Positions 8,772-16,726 of a stretch of DNA of 53,412 nt are shown in pieces. Source of the stretch: Myxococcales bacterium (GTDB lineage Bacteria > Lernaellota > Lernaellaia > Lernaellales > Lernaellaceae). The translations under genes were made by a program, and so were the position numbers. The stretch spans positions 1-53,412 of the forward strand of contig JAAYVF010000076.1 of assembly GCA_012517325.1 (NCBI GenBank), given 5' to 3'. How positions within the stretch are numbered: position 1 is the stretch's first letter; every line of letters begins with the position of its first letter. The notes below the pieces were generated by a model. It ran no database searches. It saw only the letters and a list, made by a program, of their open reading frames with translations, and had not been told where the DNA came from.

Positions 8772-9469
8772 CGCAGCAACTCGGCGGAAACGAAACCCGC
8801 GCGCAGCAACTTCGGCAGCTTTTGCAGCATCCAGGAACGGCCGCGGCCGCCCAGGGGCGCGCCGGGATCGGCGTCGATCGGCGAGAGCGCCAGCGCGGTG
8901 CCCGGCCGCGCGGCCAGCGCCCGTTGCAGCAACCGCACCGGAACGAACCGCACCACCTCGTCGGCCAGCGGCCGGCCGTGCCATTCGGCGAGCCACAGCG
9001 CGGGCAGGCCTTCGCCTCCGCAGCCGAGCGTCTGGCGGATGCCCGCCTCGCGCAGCGCCGTCACCCGGGCGGGATCCAGGCGGCGATTATCGGGAAACGG
9101 CGGCAGGAAACGAAACGGCCCGGTCAAGCCCAGGACGTTCAGGGCGTCGACGGCGTTGAGCACCTGGTGTCGCAGGGCCGCGGGCGTCAGCGACCACGGA
9201 TCGATTTCATTGTCGGTCAGGACGGCGATTTCGCAGCCGGCCGCAACGACCTGCCGAATCAACTCCGGTTCGCCGCGGATCGTCTCGCCGAAAAAGCCGA
9301 CCGTCGCCGAATCGGCCGCCGCGACGATTTGTTCGAGCAGGTAGTTCAGGGAAGAGGCCAGGCGCGGCACCGGCGCGGGCAATTTCGCCCCCCGGCCGAG
9401 CCGCCGCCAGGCGACGTGCCGCCAATCCACCGCCGGCACCAGCAACACCTCGCGAATCGGCCAGCGCAT
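8768..9469 (-). CDS. polysaccharide deacetylase-like (NodB fold) protein, degenerate
   Basis: 233 residues. The order of elements follows polysaccharide deacetylases: an early VDW (family VDVEDW), a long helix, then VGFFGETIRGEPELIRQ and VAAGCEIAVLTD, matching the usual ATFFVLG...PELVRRI and AAGHEIGSH. The metal-binding HE-x-GSH pattern has become CEIAVLTD and the second HxxxH is not visible, so it has probably lost catalysis. No signal peptide is seen. It is the last gene of the envelope cluster, starting directly after the flippase stop (no bases between). A role in binding glycan or an assembly partner is inference; an unrelated barrel is the alternative. Confidence 0.6.
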   Translation of the reverse strand: MRWPIREVLLVPAVDWRHVAWRRLGRGAKLPAPVPRLASSLNYLLEQIVAAADSATVGFFGETIRGEPELIRQVVAAGCEIAVLTDNEIDPWSLTPAALRHQVLNAVDALNVLGLTGPFRFLPPFPDNRRLDPARVTALREAGIRQTLGCGGEGLPALWLAEWHGRPLADEVVRFVPVRLLQRALAARPGTALALSPIDADPGAPLGGRGRSWMLQKLPKLLRAGFVSAELLR

Positions 9470-10951
9470 CTATCGCCCCGCCGGCGTTTTCGGCGCGAAC
9501 CGGCGCCGTAGCGGCGTCAGCAACAACCGGCGGTCCGCCGCGTCGAGCACGCCGCAGATCCAGGCGAACGCGGGGTACAGCACGAAGCCGGCGACCAGCG
9601 TCAGCGCCAGCCGTCCGCCCGCCGGCCATCCGGCCAGCACCCACCGCGACAGGTAGTAGAGGCTGCCGGCCATCAGCAGCGTCGCCGCCAGCGTGCGCAG
9701 CAGCGGGCCGCGCAACGGCACCGCGCCGACCACCGCGTGAATCGCCCACAGGTTGATGACCAGCAGGATGCCGAAGCTCAGCACCGTGGCGATCGCCGCG
9801 CCGTACAGGCCGTACGGCGGAATCAGGATCAGGTTCGCCACCAGGTTGATCGCCGCGCCGATGCCGGTGATCACCGCCACGCTACGTTCGCGGTCGGTGG
9901 CCCGTAGCGTCTGCGACAGCAAGGGATTGATGCCGTCGAGCGCCTGCCCCCAGACCAGGATCGCCAGGGCCGTCGCCGCGGGCGCGAAGGAAGCGCCGAA
10001 CAGGAGGGGCATCAGGTCGTCGGCGATCAGCGCCAGTCCGGTGGCGGCGGGCAGGACGAACGCCACGAGGTAGCGTAGCGATTGGTGATAGACCTCGCGC
10101 AGGCGGTCGGGGCGATCGACAAACAGCCGCGAAAGCACCGGGTAGATGGCGGTGACGAAGCTCGCCGATAACAGGCCGAGGCCTTCCATGACCTTGTAGG
10201 CGGCGTTGTAATAGCCGACTTCGCTTTCCGGCCGGAAGAACGAAAGCATGACGATGTCGAGGCGCGCGTAGAGCATGACAAACAGCGTGGTGACGAAAAA
10301 CGGCCAGGAGCCCTTGAGCAGCGTCAGCATCAGCGCGGGGTCGAAACGCGGCGCGGGCGCCGCCCCCACCCGGCGCAGCATCCCCAGCGCCAGCCCGAAG
10401 GTCAGAAACTTGGCCGTGGCGTAGCTGAGCACCAGCGGCGTCAGGCCGTAGCCGAGCCACAGCACGGCGCCGCCGACCGTCACCGTGATCAGCGTGTTGC
10501 CGATGTTGAGCAGCGCCGACAGGTCGAGGCGCTCGAAGCCGGCCAGCGCGGCGTGATAGCTGTTGGTCGCCGTGTCGAACACCAGCGCGAAACCCAGAAT
10601 GAGAATCGCCGCCACGGTGTCCGGGTGGTAGCCCAGGTGCGGGGCGATCACCCGCAACGTCGCGAAGAGCAGCAGCGAAAACACGAAATTGGTCAGCGAC
10701 ACCTGCGCCAGGATGAGCCCGGCCTTCTGGGGCGCCCGGGCGGTTTCCCGGATCAGATACGGCCGCGCGATGTAGTTGGGCAGCACCGCCGCCAGGCCGA
10801 CCAGCGCCGTCGCGGTCGAAAACCGGCCGAAACCCAGATCGCCCAGACGACGGGCCACGTAAACGAAAAACGCCAGGCTGAGGAACTTGGTGATCAGATT
10901 GCCCGCCGCCAGCGATGCGGTGTTTTTCGCAATGCGGGCGAAGGTGCTCAT
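9470..10951 (-). CDS. Wzx/MOP-type polysaccharide flippase
   Basis: 493 residues, typical length, with 12-14 predicted membrane helices. The N-terminus has the family's look: KNTASLAAGNLITKFLSL followed by VYVARRLGDLGFGRFSTA. Members flip undecaprenyl-linked oligosaccharides across the inner membrane for O-antigen or exopolysaccharide assembly. The start is ATG 10951, preceded by a purine-rich AAAGAAAGAGAG. Upstream is the membrane SpeE-like gene; downstream the deacetylase-like gene follows without a gap. The context (radical SAM, FemAB-like, flippase) points to assembly of a surface glycan, but no Wzy polymerase or soluble glycosyltransferase is in the window. Confidence 0.9.
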   Translation of the reverse strand: MSTFARIAKNTASLAAGNLITKFLSLAFFVYVARRLGDLGFGRFSTATALVGLAAVLPNYIARPYLIRETARAPQKAGLILAQVSLTNFVFSLLLFATLRVIAPHLGYHPDTVAAILILGFALVFDTATNSYHAALAGFERLDLSALLNIGNTLITVTVGGAVLWLGYGLTPLVLSYATAKFLTFGLALGMLRRVGAAPAPRFDPALMLTLLKGSWPFFVTTLFVMLYARLDIVMLSFFRPESEVGYYNAAYKVMEGLGLLSASFVTAIYPVLSRLFVDRPDRLREVYHQSLRYLVAFVLPAATGLALIADDLMPLLFGASFAPAATALAILVWGQALDGINPLLSQTLRATDRERSVAVITGIGAAINLVANLILIPPYGLYGAAIATVLSFGILLVINLWAIHAVVGAVPLRGPLLRTLAATLLMAGSLYYLSRWVLAGWPAGGRLALTLVAGFVLYPAFAWICGVLDAADRRLLLTPLRRRFAPKTPAGR

Positions 10952-10981
10952 GGCTCTCTTTCTTTCGCCGGTCGCGGCCGG

Positions 10982-13255
10982 TTACAGCAGGAAGCCCGCG
11001 ACCAGATACAGCGCCAGGCCCAGAATGATGGCGCTGGAGAAACCGAAGTTCACGGCCAGCAGCATCGCCGCCACCGAACCCAGCACGCTGGCCGCGGAAT
11101 TGACCGCGAACATCCAGGTCACGCCGCGCGGGTAATCGTAACCCACCAGCCGGATGCCCAGCGGGAACGGCATGCCCATCAGCAGGCCGAGCGGCAGCAG
11201 GAACAGGACGGTCAGGCCGATGCGCAGCGGCAACGCCAGGGCCAGGGTCTCGTGGAACAGCCGCGGGCTGACGATGAGCAGCACCGCGACGTACAGCGCC
11301 AGCGCGCCGACGATCACCCGCAGGCGCGGCACGGTCCGGTCGGGATAGATGCGCTCGGACAGCCCCGCGCCCAATCCCGAGGCCAGCAGAATTGTGAAGA
11401 GCACGACGGTCAGCGCGTAGGTCGGATGACCGAGGTAGAGAATGAACTTCTGCATGATCGCCACCTCGACCAGCAGGTAGGCCAGGCCCAGCGCGGCGAA
11501 GTACAGCGCAAAGCGGAACGGCGGCTTGGCCTTGCTTTCGCGGGTCAGCCAGGCCGGCAGCAGGATGAACAGCGCCACCAGCCCCAGCACCAGCGCCCCG
11601 AGCGCGTAAAGCACCAGCGGGCCGAGGTTGTGGATCTTGGCGCTGTAAGCCTCCTTGAAGACCTCCGGCAGGTTCCGCAGCCGCAGGGTATAGAACAGGA
11701 ACGGCCGGTTGTCGGTGGTCGGCGAGAGATCCTGCTTCTGCTCGGCGAACCAGGCGGCGAAATCGCCCCGCTCCGCCAGTTCCTTGAAGCGCGGGTCGTC
11801 GCCCGAATGATAGGGGCTGTAGACGATCGGCAGGTTCAGCTTGGCGCAGTGCTCGACCAGGTCGCCCATTTCCTGCAGCGTGAACTCGTCCTTCTTGATC
11901 ATCAGGTTGGCGAAGGCCTCGTCGCGGGCGATGAAGAAGTGCCGCTCCGGATACTTCACGCCCTGCTGCAGCAACACGGTTTTCGCCAACGCCATCAGGC
12001 GCAGCACGATTTCCTGCGTGTCGTTCCAGCGCTTGATGCTGATCATGCCGCCCGGCGCGAGGTGGTCGAAATACTCGTGCATCGCCTCGACGGTGAAGAC
12101 GTTGTTTTCGGAAAGCGCGAACGCGCCGGCCGCGGTGGCCGCCCAGGTGTCGATCAGCGTGAACTGGATGACGTCGAATTTTTCGTTCGTGCGCCGGATG
12201 TAGCTGCGGCCCTCGTCGATCACCACGTCGACGTCGGGGCGGTTGTAGAGGCCGCCGGAGACGTTCGCGAAACGGTTGCGCACCAGATCGACGACCAGCG
12301 GGTTGTATTCGAGCGCGACGACGCGCTTGGCCCCGGCGTCCAGCGCCGTCAGCACGTGCTCGCCGCCGCCGGACCCGAAGATCAGCGTCGTCGAGCCGGG
12401 CCGGATGATGTACGGCAGGCGCTGCAAATAGGCCGCGGCGTCCTGGGTCTTGGCGGTGTCGCCGTCGAACGGCGTGATCGGCGTGTGGGCGATGCCGTCG
12501 ATCTCGATCATGATGTCGCCGATGTCCGGCCGGGCGAAGGCGATGACGCGCGAGAAGCTGTTCCAGTCGACCGTCAGGCGGGCGGGCTCGCGGTTGCCCT
12601 TGACGTAGCGCGGCTCCAGCAGCGTCGACCCGGTGGTCAGGTGAAAGATCGCCACCGCCAGCAGGCCGCCGGCGACCGCCAGCCCCACCGTCCACCGCGA
12701 CTTTTTGTCGGCCCCGCCGGCCGTCACGCCGCCGAGCGCCGCCAGCGCCCCCGCGACGAGCACCGCCGCCGGACCGCCGAACAGTTTCAGGAGCGGCACG
12801 GTCAGCAGGCAGCCGAGGCCCGCGCCGATCAGGTCGAAGAAATACACCACGCCGGCCCGCTTGGCCTCGAGCTGCAACAGCAGCGAAATGAATAGGCCGC
12901 CGGCGACGAACGGCAGCGCCGAAACGGTGTAGACCAGGGCCAGTTTGAGCAGGCTGGCGCTGGTGAATTCGAAATCGCCGAGCTTCATCGTCAGCAACAG
13001 GGCGATGAGCAAACCGCCCGCCGCGCCCGACGCCGCGCCGGCGAAAGACAGCGCCGCTTCTTCCCGGCCGGCCAGCCGGGATCCGAACCAGTGGGCGAGC
13101 AGCGCGCCCAAACCCATGCCGAATAGACTGACGCTGATCGCGAGGAAGGCGAAGTGGTACCACATCACCACCGAGTACACCCGCGTCAGCACGATTTCGG
13201 TCGCGAGCATGGCGCACGCCACCAGCGTCAAACCCAACAAACGGCGCATTCGCAT
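10982..13255 (-). CDS. membrane-embedded spermidine synthase-like protein
   Basis: 757 residues: several N-terminal membrane helices, a central Rossmann domain like polyamine aminopropyltransferases or SAM methyltransferases, then more helices. The central part shows GSGGGEH (nucleotide motif I), ALEYNPLVVDLV (acidic end of strand 2) and DVVIDEGRSYIRR, as in SpeE. Such fusions are widespread and of unsettled function; they may act on extracytoplasmic or lipid substrates rather than make spermidine. A TTG further upstream would overlap the preceding gene; ATG 13255 lies four bases past that gene's stop with AGGT before it and is preferred. Confidence 0.85.
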   Translation of the reverse strand: MRMRRLLGLTLVACAMLATEIVLTRVYSVVMWYHFAFLAISVSLFGMGLGALLAHWFGSRLAGREEAALSFAGAASGAAGGLLIALLLTMKLGDFEFTSASLLKLALVYTVSALPFVAGGLFISLLLQLEAKRAGVVYFFDLIGAGLGCLLTVPLLKLFGGPAAVLVAGALAALGGVTAGGADKKSRWTVGLAVAGGLLAVAIFHLTTGSTLLEPRYVKGNREPARLTVDWNSFSRVIAFARPDIGDIMIEIDGIAHTPITPFDGDTAKTQDAAAYLQRLPYIIRPGSTTLIFGSGGGEHVLTALDAGAKRVVALEYNPLVVDLVRNRFANVSGGLYNRPDVDVVIDEGRSYIRRTNEKFDVIQFTLIDTWAATAAGAFALSENNVFTVEAMHEYFDHLAPGGMISIKRWNDTQEIVLRLMALAKTVLLQQGVKYPERHFFIARDEAFANLMIKKDEFTLQEMGDLVEHCAKLNLPIVYSPYHSGDDPRFKELAERGDFAAWFAEQKQDLSPTTDNRPFLFYTLRLRNLPEVFKEAYSAKIHNLGPLVLYALGALVLGLVALFILLPAWLTRESKAKPPFRFALYFAALGLAYLLVEVAIMQKFILYLGHPTYALTVVLFTILLASGLGAGLSERIYPDRTVPRLRVIVGALALYVAVLLIVSPRLFHETLALALPLRIGLTVLFLLPLGLLMGMPFPLGIRLVGYDYPRGVTWMFAVNSAASVLGSVAAMLLAVNFGFSSAIILGLALYLVAGFLL

Positions 13256-13259
13256 TTCG

Positions 13260-14435
13260 TTACCTGCCAATCAAGCGCTTCACCTTGGCGCGAAGCTGGT
13301 CATCGGTATTGATGGCGCTATGCCACATGAACAAGCGGCCGCGCCATCCGCCGCGCGCGGCCTGCCACTCTACGAGTTCGCGTTTTTCCCGGGCCCAATG
13401 CAATTTGTAGGCGGCCTCGCCGCGCAGAAAATCGTAGACCCGCGCCCCGCGCTCCACCGCGTCGGCGACGGCGAAGTTGAGCGCGACGTAGCCCAGGTTG
13501 TACGTGTCCCAATGCGGATCGGGATCGCTGCCCTGCTGGTACAGGTACAACCGGTCGCCGATCTGGTAGCCGTAGGTGGCGAACACCGGCTGCTCGTTGA
13601 CCCGCAGAATGCCCAGCCGCAGCCAGCCGCGTTCCAGCCCCGCCGCGGCCATGTCGTGATGAAAGCCGACGAACCGCTCGTTGACGAACACGCCCGGCAG
13701 GCCGTCGGCGTTCCAGCGCGCGAGGTGCAGCCGGATCAGCGTTTCCATCGCCTCGTGCACGGTGGCCGGATCCTCGTGAAACACGTGCTCGACCTTGTGG
13801 TTGAGCTGCAACTGGCGCAGTTTCTTGCGGGCGTTGTAACGGCTCTTTTTGCTGAGGGTTTCGAGATACTCGTCGAAGGTCGCGGCGAGCGGTGCGTACG
13901 GCGCGAAATAGCGATGGCGGCGGCGCACCCGGCCGCACTGCTTTTCCAGCGCCGCGCCCAGCGCCGGCAGCACCGGGCTGTCGATCGCCATGTCCGCCAG
14001 GTCCAGCACGTCCCAGTCGCGCGCGGCCTTCAGGTGCGCGGTCATCGCCGCCAGCACCTCCGGCGCCCGCTCGGGCGCGACGATCGGCTGCAGAAAATCG
14101 GAGCAGATTTCCCCGCTGCCCAGGTACGCCAGCACCCGCACCCGCGTGCCCTTCGCCGGCAGCGGCATCTTGCGCGGGCCGATCATCTCCACCTCGACCT
14201 CGCCGAAGGTGCGTTCGGTCAAAAACAGCGGCCAGATGCCGATGACCGCCTCGCCGTCCAGCGCGGTCAGTACGCGAAGTTCGCCCAGCGACTGGTAATG
14301 CTTCCACCAGATCCGGTTCCAGAGGTGCGAGCCGAAAAGCGAATCGCCCGCGCCCTGGCCGGTCAGGCTTTCCCACGCGGGCCGCAAGGCTTCCAGGCCG
14401 GCCAGGTCGGTGACCGCGCGAATCGTCAGACCCAT
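13260..14435 (-). CDS. FemAB/BioF2-like GNAT acyltransferase
   Basis: 391 residues. The second half carries the signature of the CelD/FemAB-like acetyltransferase group: SKKSRYNARKKLRQL, then FVNERFVGFH, GYQIGDRLYLYQQGSDP and VYDFLRGEAAYKLHWA. The group transfers acyl or aminoacyl moieties and often sits in exopolysaccharide or exosortase-linked clusters. Its ATG shares one base with the stop of the radical SAM gene (TGATG), so the two are translationally coupled. The frame stays open through the upstream gene, giving an apparent 869-codon ORF, but that N-terminal part is antisense-like frame noise. Substrate unknown. Confidence 0.87.
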   Translation of the reverse strand: MGLTIRAVTDLAGLEALRPAWESLTGQGAGDSLFGSHLWNRIWWKHYQSLGELRVLTALDGEAVIGIWPLFLTERTFGEVEVEMIGPRKMPLPAKGTRVRVLAYLGSGEICSDFLQPIVAPERAPEVLAAMTAHLKAARDWDVLDLADMAIDSPVLPALGAALEKQCGRVRRRHRYFAPYAPLAATFDEYLETLSKKSRYNARKKLRQLQLNHKVEHVFHEDPATVHEAMETLIRLHLARWNADGLPGVFVNERFVGFHHDMAAAGLERGWLRLGILRVNEQPVFATYGYQIGDRLYLYQQGSDPDPHWDTYNLGYVALNFAVADAVERGARVYDFLRGEAAYKLHWAREKRELVEWQAARGGWRGRLFMWHSAINTDDQLRAKVKRLIGR

Positions 14436-15964
14436 CACAGCACCTCGCGCAGCTTTTTGAACCAGCCCCACTTGCCGATCACCGTGTCCTTCATGAACCG
14501 GGCCAGCCGGTATTCGATCGGGAACTCGTAACGCAGCCGATGGACGCGCCAATGGCTGATTTTCGACAGCAGGCGCAGCGGCAGGCGCAGCTTGTGGGTC
14601 CGCAGCCGCTCGCGCATCGTCGCGTCGGGGATGGCGAACTTGAAGTAAAAGCGGGTGGCCATTTTCAGCAGTTCGGAAAGCCGCGCGTCGACCCACGGCA
14701 TGTTCGGATCGTAGGGGCTGTAAATGAGAAAATCGCTCAGTTTCTTGGCGTACGGCAGGCCGAATTTGTGCGCCCAATCGTAGAGGGGCGTGTCGGGAAA
14801 CGGCGTGTAATAGAAATACGAGCTGTCGGCGTCGGGCGCCAGTTCCTTGAGTTCGGCCATGTAGCGCAGCGTCATCTTGGTATCGACCCAGTTCTTTTCG
14901 TCGGGGAAGCCGACCATGAACGAGTACACCGGGTTCATGCCGTACTTGATGACCCGCTCCGAGCAGGCCCGCACCGCCTCGGGACCGATCTCCTTCTCGA
15001 TCAGGTCCATGATCCGCTGGCTGCCCGATTCGCCGCCGATCGCCAGTTCCCGGCAACCGCTGTCGCGGATCATCGCCATCAGGTCGTCTTCGTAGGTCAG
15101 CAACTGGTCGACGCGCACGCTGCATTTCCAGGCGATATTCAATCGGCGTTCGATCATCCCCTCGACGATCCGCCGCGCCCGCACCTTGTTGGTGAAAAAG
15201 TTCGAATCGTGAAAATCGACGCCGGCGACGCCGTAGCGCTCCTTGAGGTAGGTCAGGTCCTCGAGCACGCGCTCGGCGCTGTAGCCGAACCAGCCGCGCT
15301 CGAACATCGCCGTGATGTGGCAGAAGCGGCACTTGCCGTGGCAGCCGCGCGAGGACGTGTAGTTGATGGCGCGATCGATGCCGGCGATCATTTGCTGGCA
15401 GCGGCCGCCGTCGCGCTCGATGTACCAGTTGAGGTCCACCTTGTCCCAGCCGGCGGCGAACTCGTCGAGATTGCGGTCGAATTCGCGCGGCGCGGTCCGT
15501 TTGATCTCGCCGTCGCGCTTGTAGGCGATGCCGGGCACGTTCGCCGCGTCGCCGCCGGCCGCGAGGGTCGTCAGCAATTCCGGCAAGGTCGTTTCGGCCG
15601 TGCCGACGGTGCAGTAATCGAGCGTCGGCTCGCCCAGGTTGGCCTCGGCGGCCATGGCGGCCTGCCAACCGGCGAAAATAACGGGCATTTCCGGGTGCAG
15701 CCGCTTGGCGATCTGCGTCGCGGTGATTAGGTCTTCGAGTTGGCGGCCGATCTTGCCCATGATGACCAGGGCGAAGGCGTCGGACAGTTCCTTTTGCAGC
15801 GTCGCTTCCCAGTCGTCGGGATGCCGTTTGGCGTCGAGAATCAGCCCCGACATGCCGTGCCGGTCGCAAAGGGCCGCCAGGCGCATCGAGGCCAAAGGTA
15901 CAAAAGTGAATAAAACCGGTTTTTCCTCGCGACCGTAGGCAAAGACGATTTTACAAGGGGGCAT
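14435..15964 (-). CDS. B12-binding-type radical SAM protein
   Basis: 509 residues. The N-terminal 130 residues look like the cobalamin-binding Rossmann domain (LASMRLAALCDRHG...VIMGKIGRQ) but lack a clear DxHxxG. The radical SAM core follows with CHGKCRFC (Cys208, 212, 215) binding the 4Fe-4S cluster, GGESGS for SAM binding and a typical FMVGFPDE strand. Relatives (BchE, HpnP and HpnJ types) modify lipids, tetrapyrroles and sugars; substrate unknown. It leads the envelope cluster that runs to 8768. The start is ATG 15964 with GAAGG upstream. The leader upstream borders the AT-rich island. Confidence 0.88.
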   Translation of the reverse strand: MPPCKIVFAYGREEKPVLFTFVPLASMRLAALCDRHGMSGLILDAKRHPDDWEATLQKELSDAFALVIMGKIGRQLEDLITATQIAKRLHPEMPVIFAGWQAAMAAEANLGEPTLDYCTVGTAETTLPELLTTLAAGGDAANVPGIAYKRDGEIKRTAPREFDRNLDEFAAGWDKVDLNWYIERDGGRCQQMIAGIDRAINYTSSRGCHGKCRFCHITAMFERGWFGYSAERVLEDLTYLKERYGVAGVDFHDSNFFTNKVRARRIVEGMIERRLNIAWKCSVRVDQLLTYEDDLMAMIRDSGCRELAIGGESGSQRIMDLIEKEIGPEAVRACSERVIKYGMNPVYSFMVGFPDEKNWVDTKMTLRYMAELKELAPDADSSYFYYTPFPDTPLYDWAHKFGLPYAKKLSDFLIYSPYDPNMPWVDARLSELLKMATRFYFKFAIPDATMRERLRTHKLRLPLRLLSKISHWRVHRLRYEFPIEYRLARFMKDTVIGKWGWFKKLREVL

Positions 15965-16059
15965 TATGAGACCTTCTTTGCTTCATTTGGTAGATACATA
16001 TTCGACATTTTAATGGGAATACTTGAATCAGAATAGTGGGAAGTGAAAAACAATTTAAT

Positions 16060-16614
16060 CTACTGAACTAAATTAAGGTTCCTTAAAAAACTGGCTGCCT
16101 TTTCAAGATCCTGTTGTTTTATTGTCCAACCATAGTCCTTTCCAACTTTTTTAATTTCATCAAAAGTAATACTTTCCCCTTTATTTAAGCATAAAAAATA
16201 CGCCTTGGCAGCAATAGAAAGGTCTAGATAGTTTAAGCCGCTACTTTTTGTTTCAATATCTTTTGCAGCTGTCTGAATTCTCGTCCATTCTTCAGTGCGT
16301 TGACTAGCTAGCATCTCGGAAACACTTTGCCCCATAGTAGTTAAAGAAAAATCGTGTCTCGCCATTTCAAAACCAGAAGGATCCAAACCGGCCCCTGATA
16401 TCTTTTCTTCAATATATCCTAAAGCTTTTAATGTCGAATTTGTATTTTCAATAATTGGCGAGTAAGGCCCATAGTAATGCGGTTTATAGCCGAGGTTTAT
16501 TCCCAATTTATGACCAAGGAAGTAAACCCTTTTCTGTAAAACAGTTTTACCATTGATGCTATTGCCAAATGCTTTATAAACAAGAAGAAGAAAATGTGTG
16601 ATTTCAATGTTCAT
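16060..16614 (-). CDS. YwgA-like protein, partner of the HD phosphohydrolase
   Basis: 184 residues, soluble. The motif GKTVLQKRVYFLG followed by YKPHYYGPYSP and LKALGYIEEK is characteristic of the YwgA family, a small helical fold resembling the Panacea/SocA antitoxin domain (resemblance judged by eye). In Bacillus subtilis ywgA lies close to ywfO, a relative of the HD gene just upstream here, so the pairing is conserved across phyla. The role is unknown; a regulator or antitoxin of the HD enzyme is a hypothesis. ATG 16614 has GGGAGAG six bases before it and is preferred to a TTG seven codons upstream. The gene is strikingly AT-rich against its neighbours, suggesting transfer. Confidence 0.72.
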   Translation of the reverse strand: MNIEITHFLLLVYKAFGNSINGKTVLQKRVYFLGHKLGINLGYKPHYYGPYSPIIENTNSTLKALGYIEEKISGAGLDPSGFEMARHDFSLTTMGQSVSEMLASQRTEEWTRIQTAAKDIETKSSGLNYLDLSIAAKAYFLCLNKGESITFDEIKKVGKDYGWTIKQQDLEKAASFLRNLNLVQ

Positions 16615-16726
16615 TTTCGCTCTCCCTGGTTGCAAAGCTGTTCACAGTCTCTTTTATCGGCATTTCAAGCGCCTGAATTAAGCGTTCTCTCTTTTCGGGT
16701 GTAGAGTAATTTACCGGCGCATAAAT
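16604..16726 (-). CDS. possible micro-ORF in frame after the HD gene stop
   Basis: Directly after the TAA of the HD gene the same frame stays open for 41 codons. It encodes an amphipathic-looking peptide (STPEKRERLIQALEMPIKE near the start) and ends at a TGA that overlaps the YwgA-like start by 11 bases. No ATG, GTG or TTG opens it early; ATT is the first codon and an ATG lies halfway. It could be a small gene with a rare start, a readthrough extension, or chance. I list it because the gap would otherwise be empty. Confidence 0.25.
   Translation of the reverse strand: MYAPVNYSTPEKRERLIQALEMPIKETVNSFATRESENEH

Noticed and set aside
13260-15869. Apparent 869-codon protein including the FemAB-like domain
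   Set aside because: The upstream part is out of frame with the radical SAM gene; the real start overlaps that gene's stop by one base.
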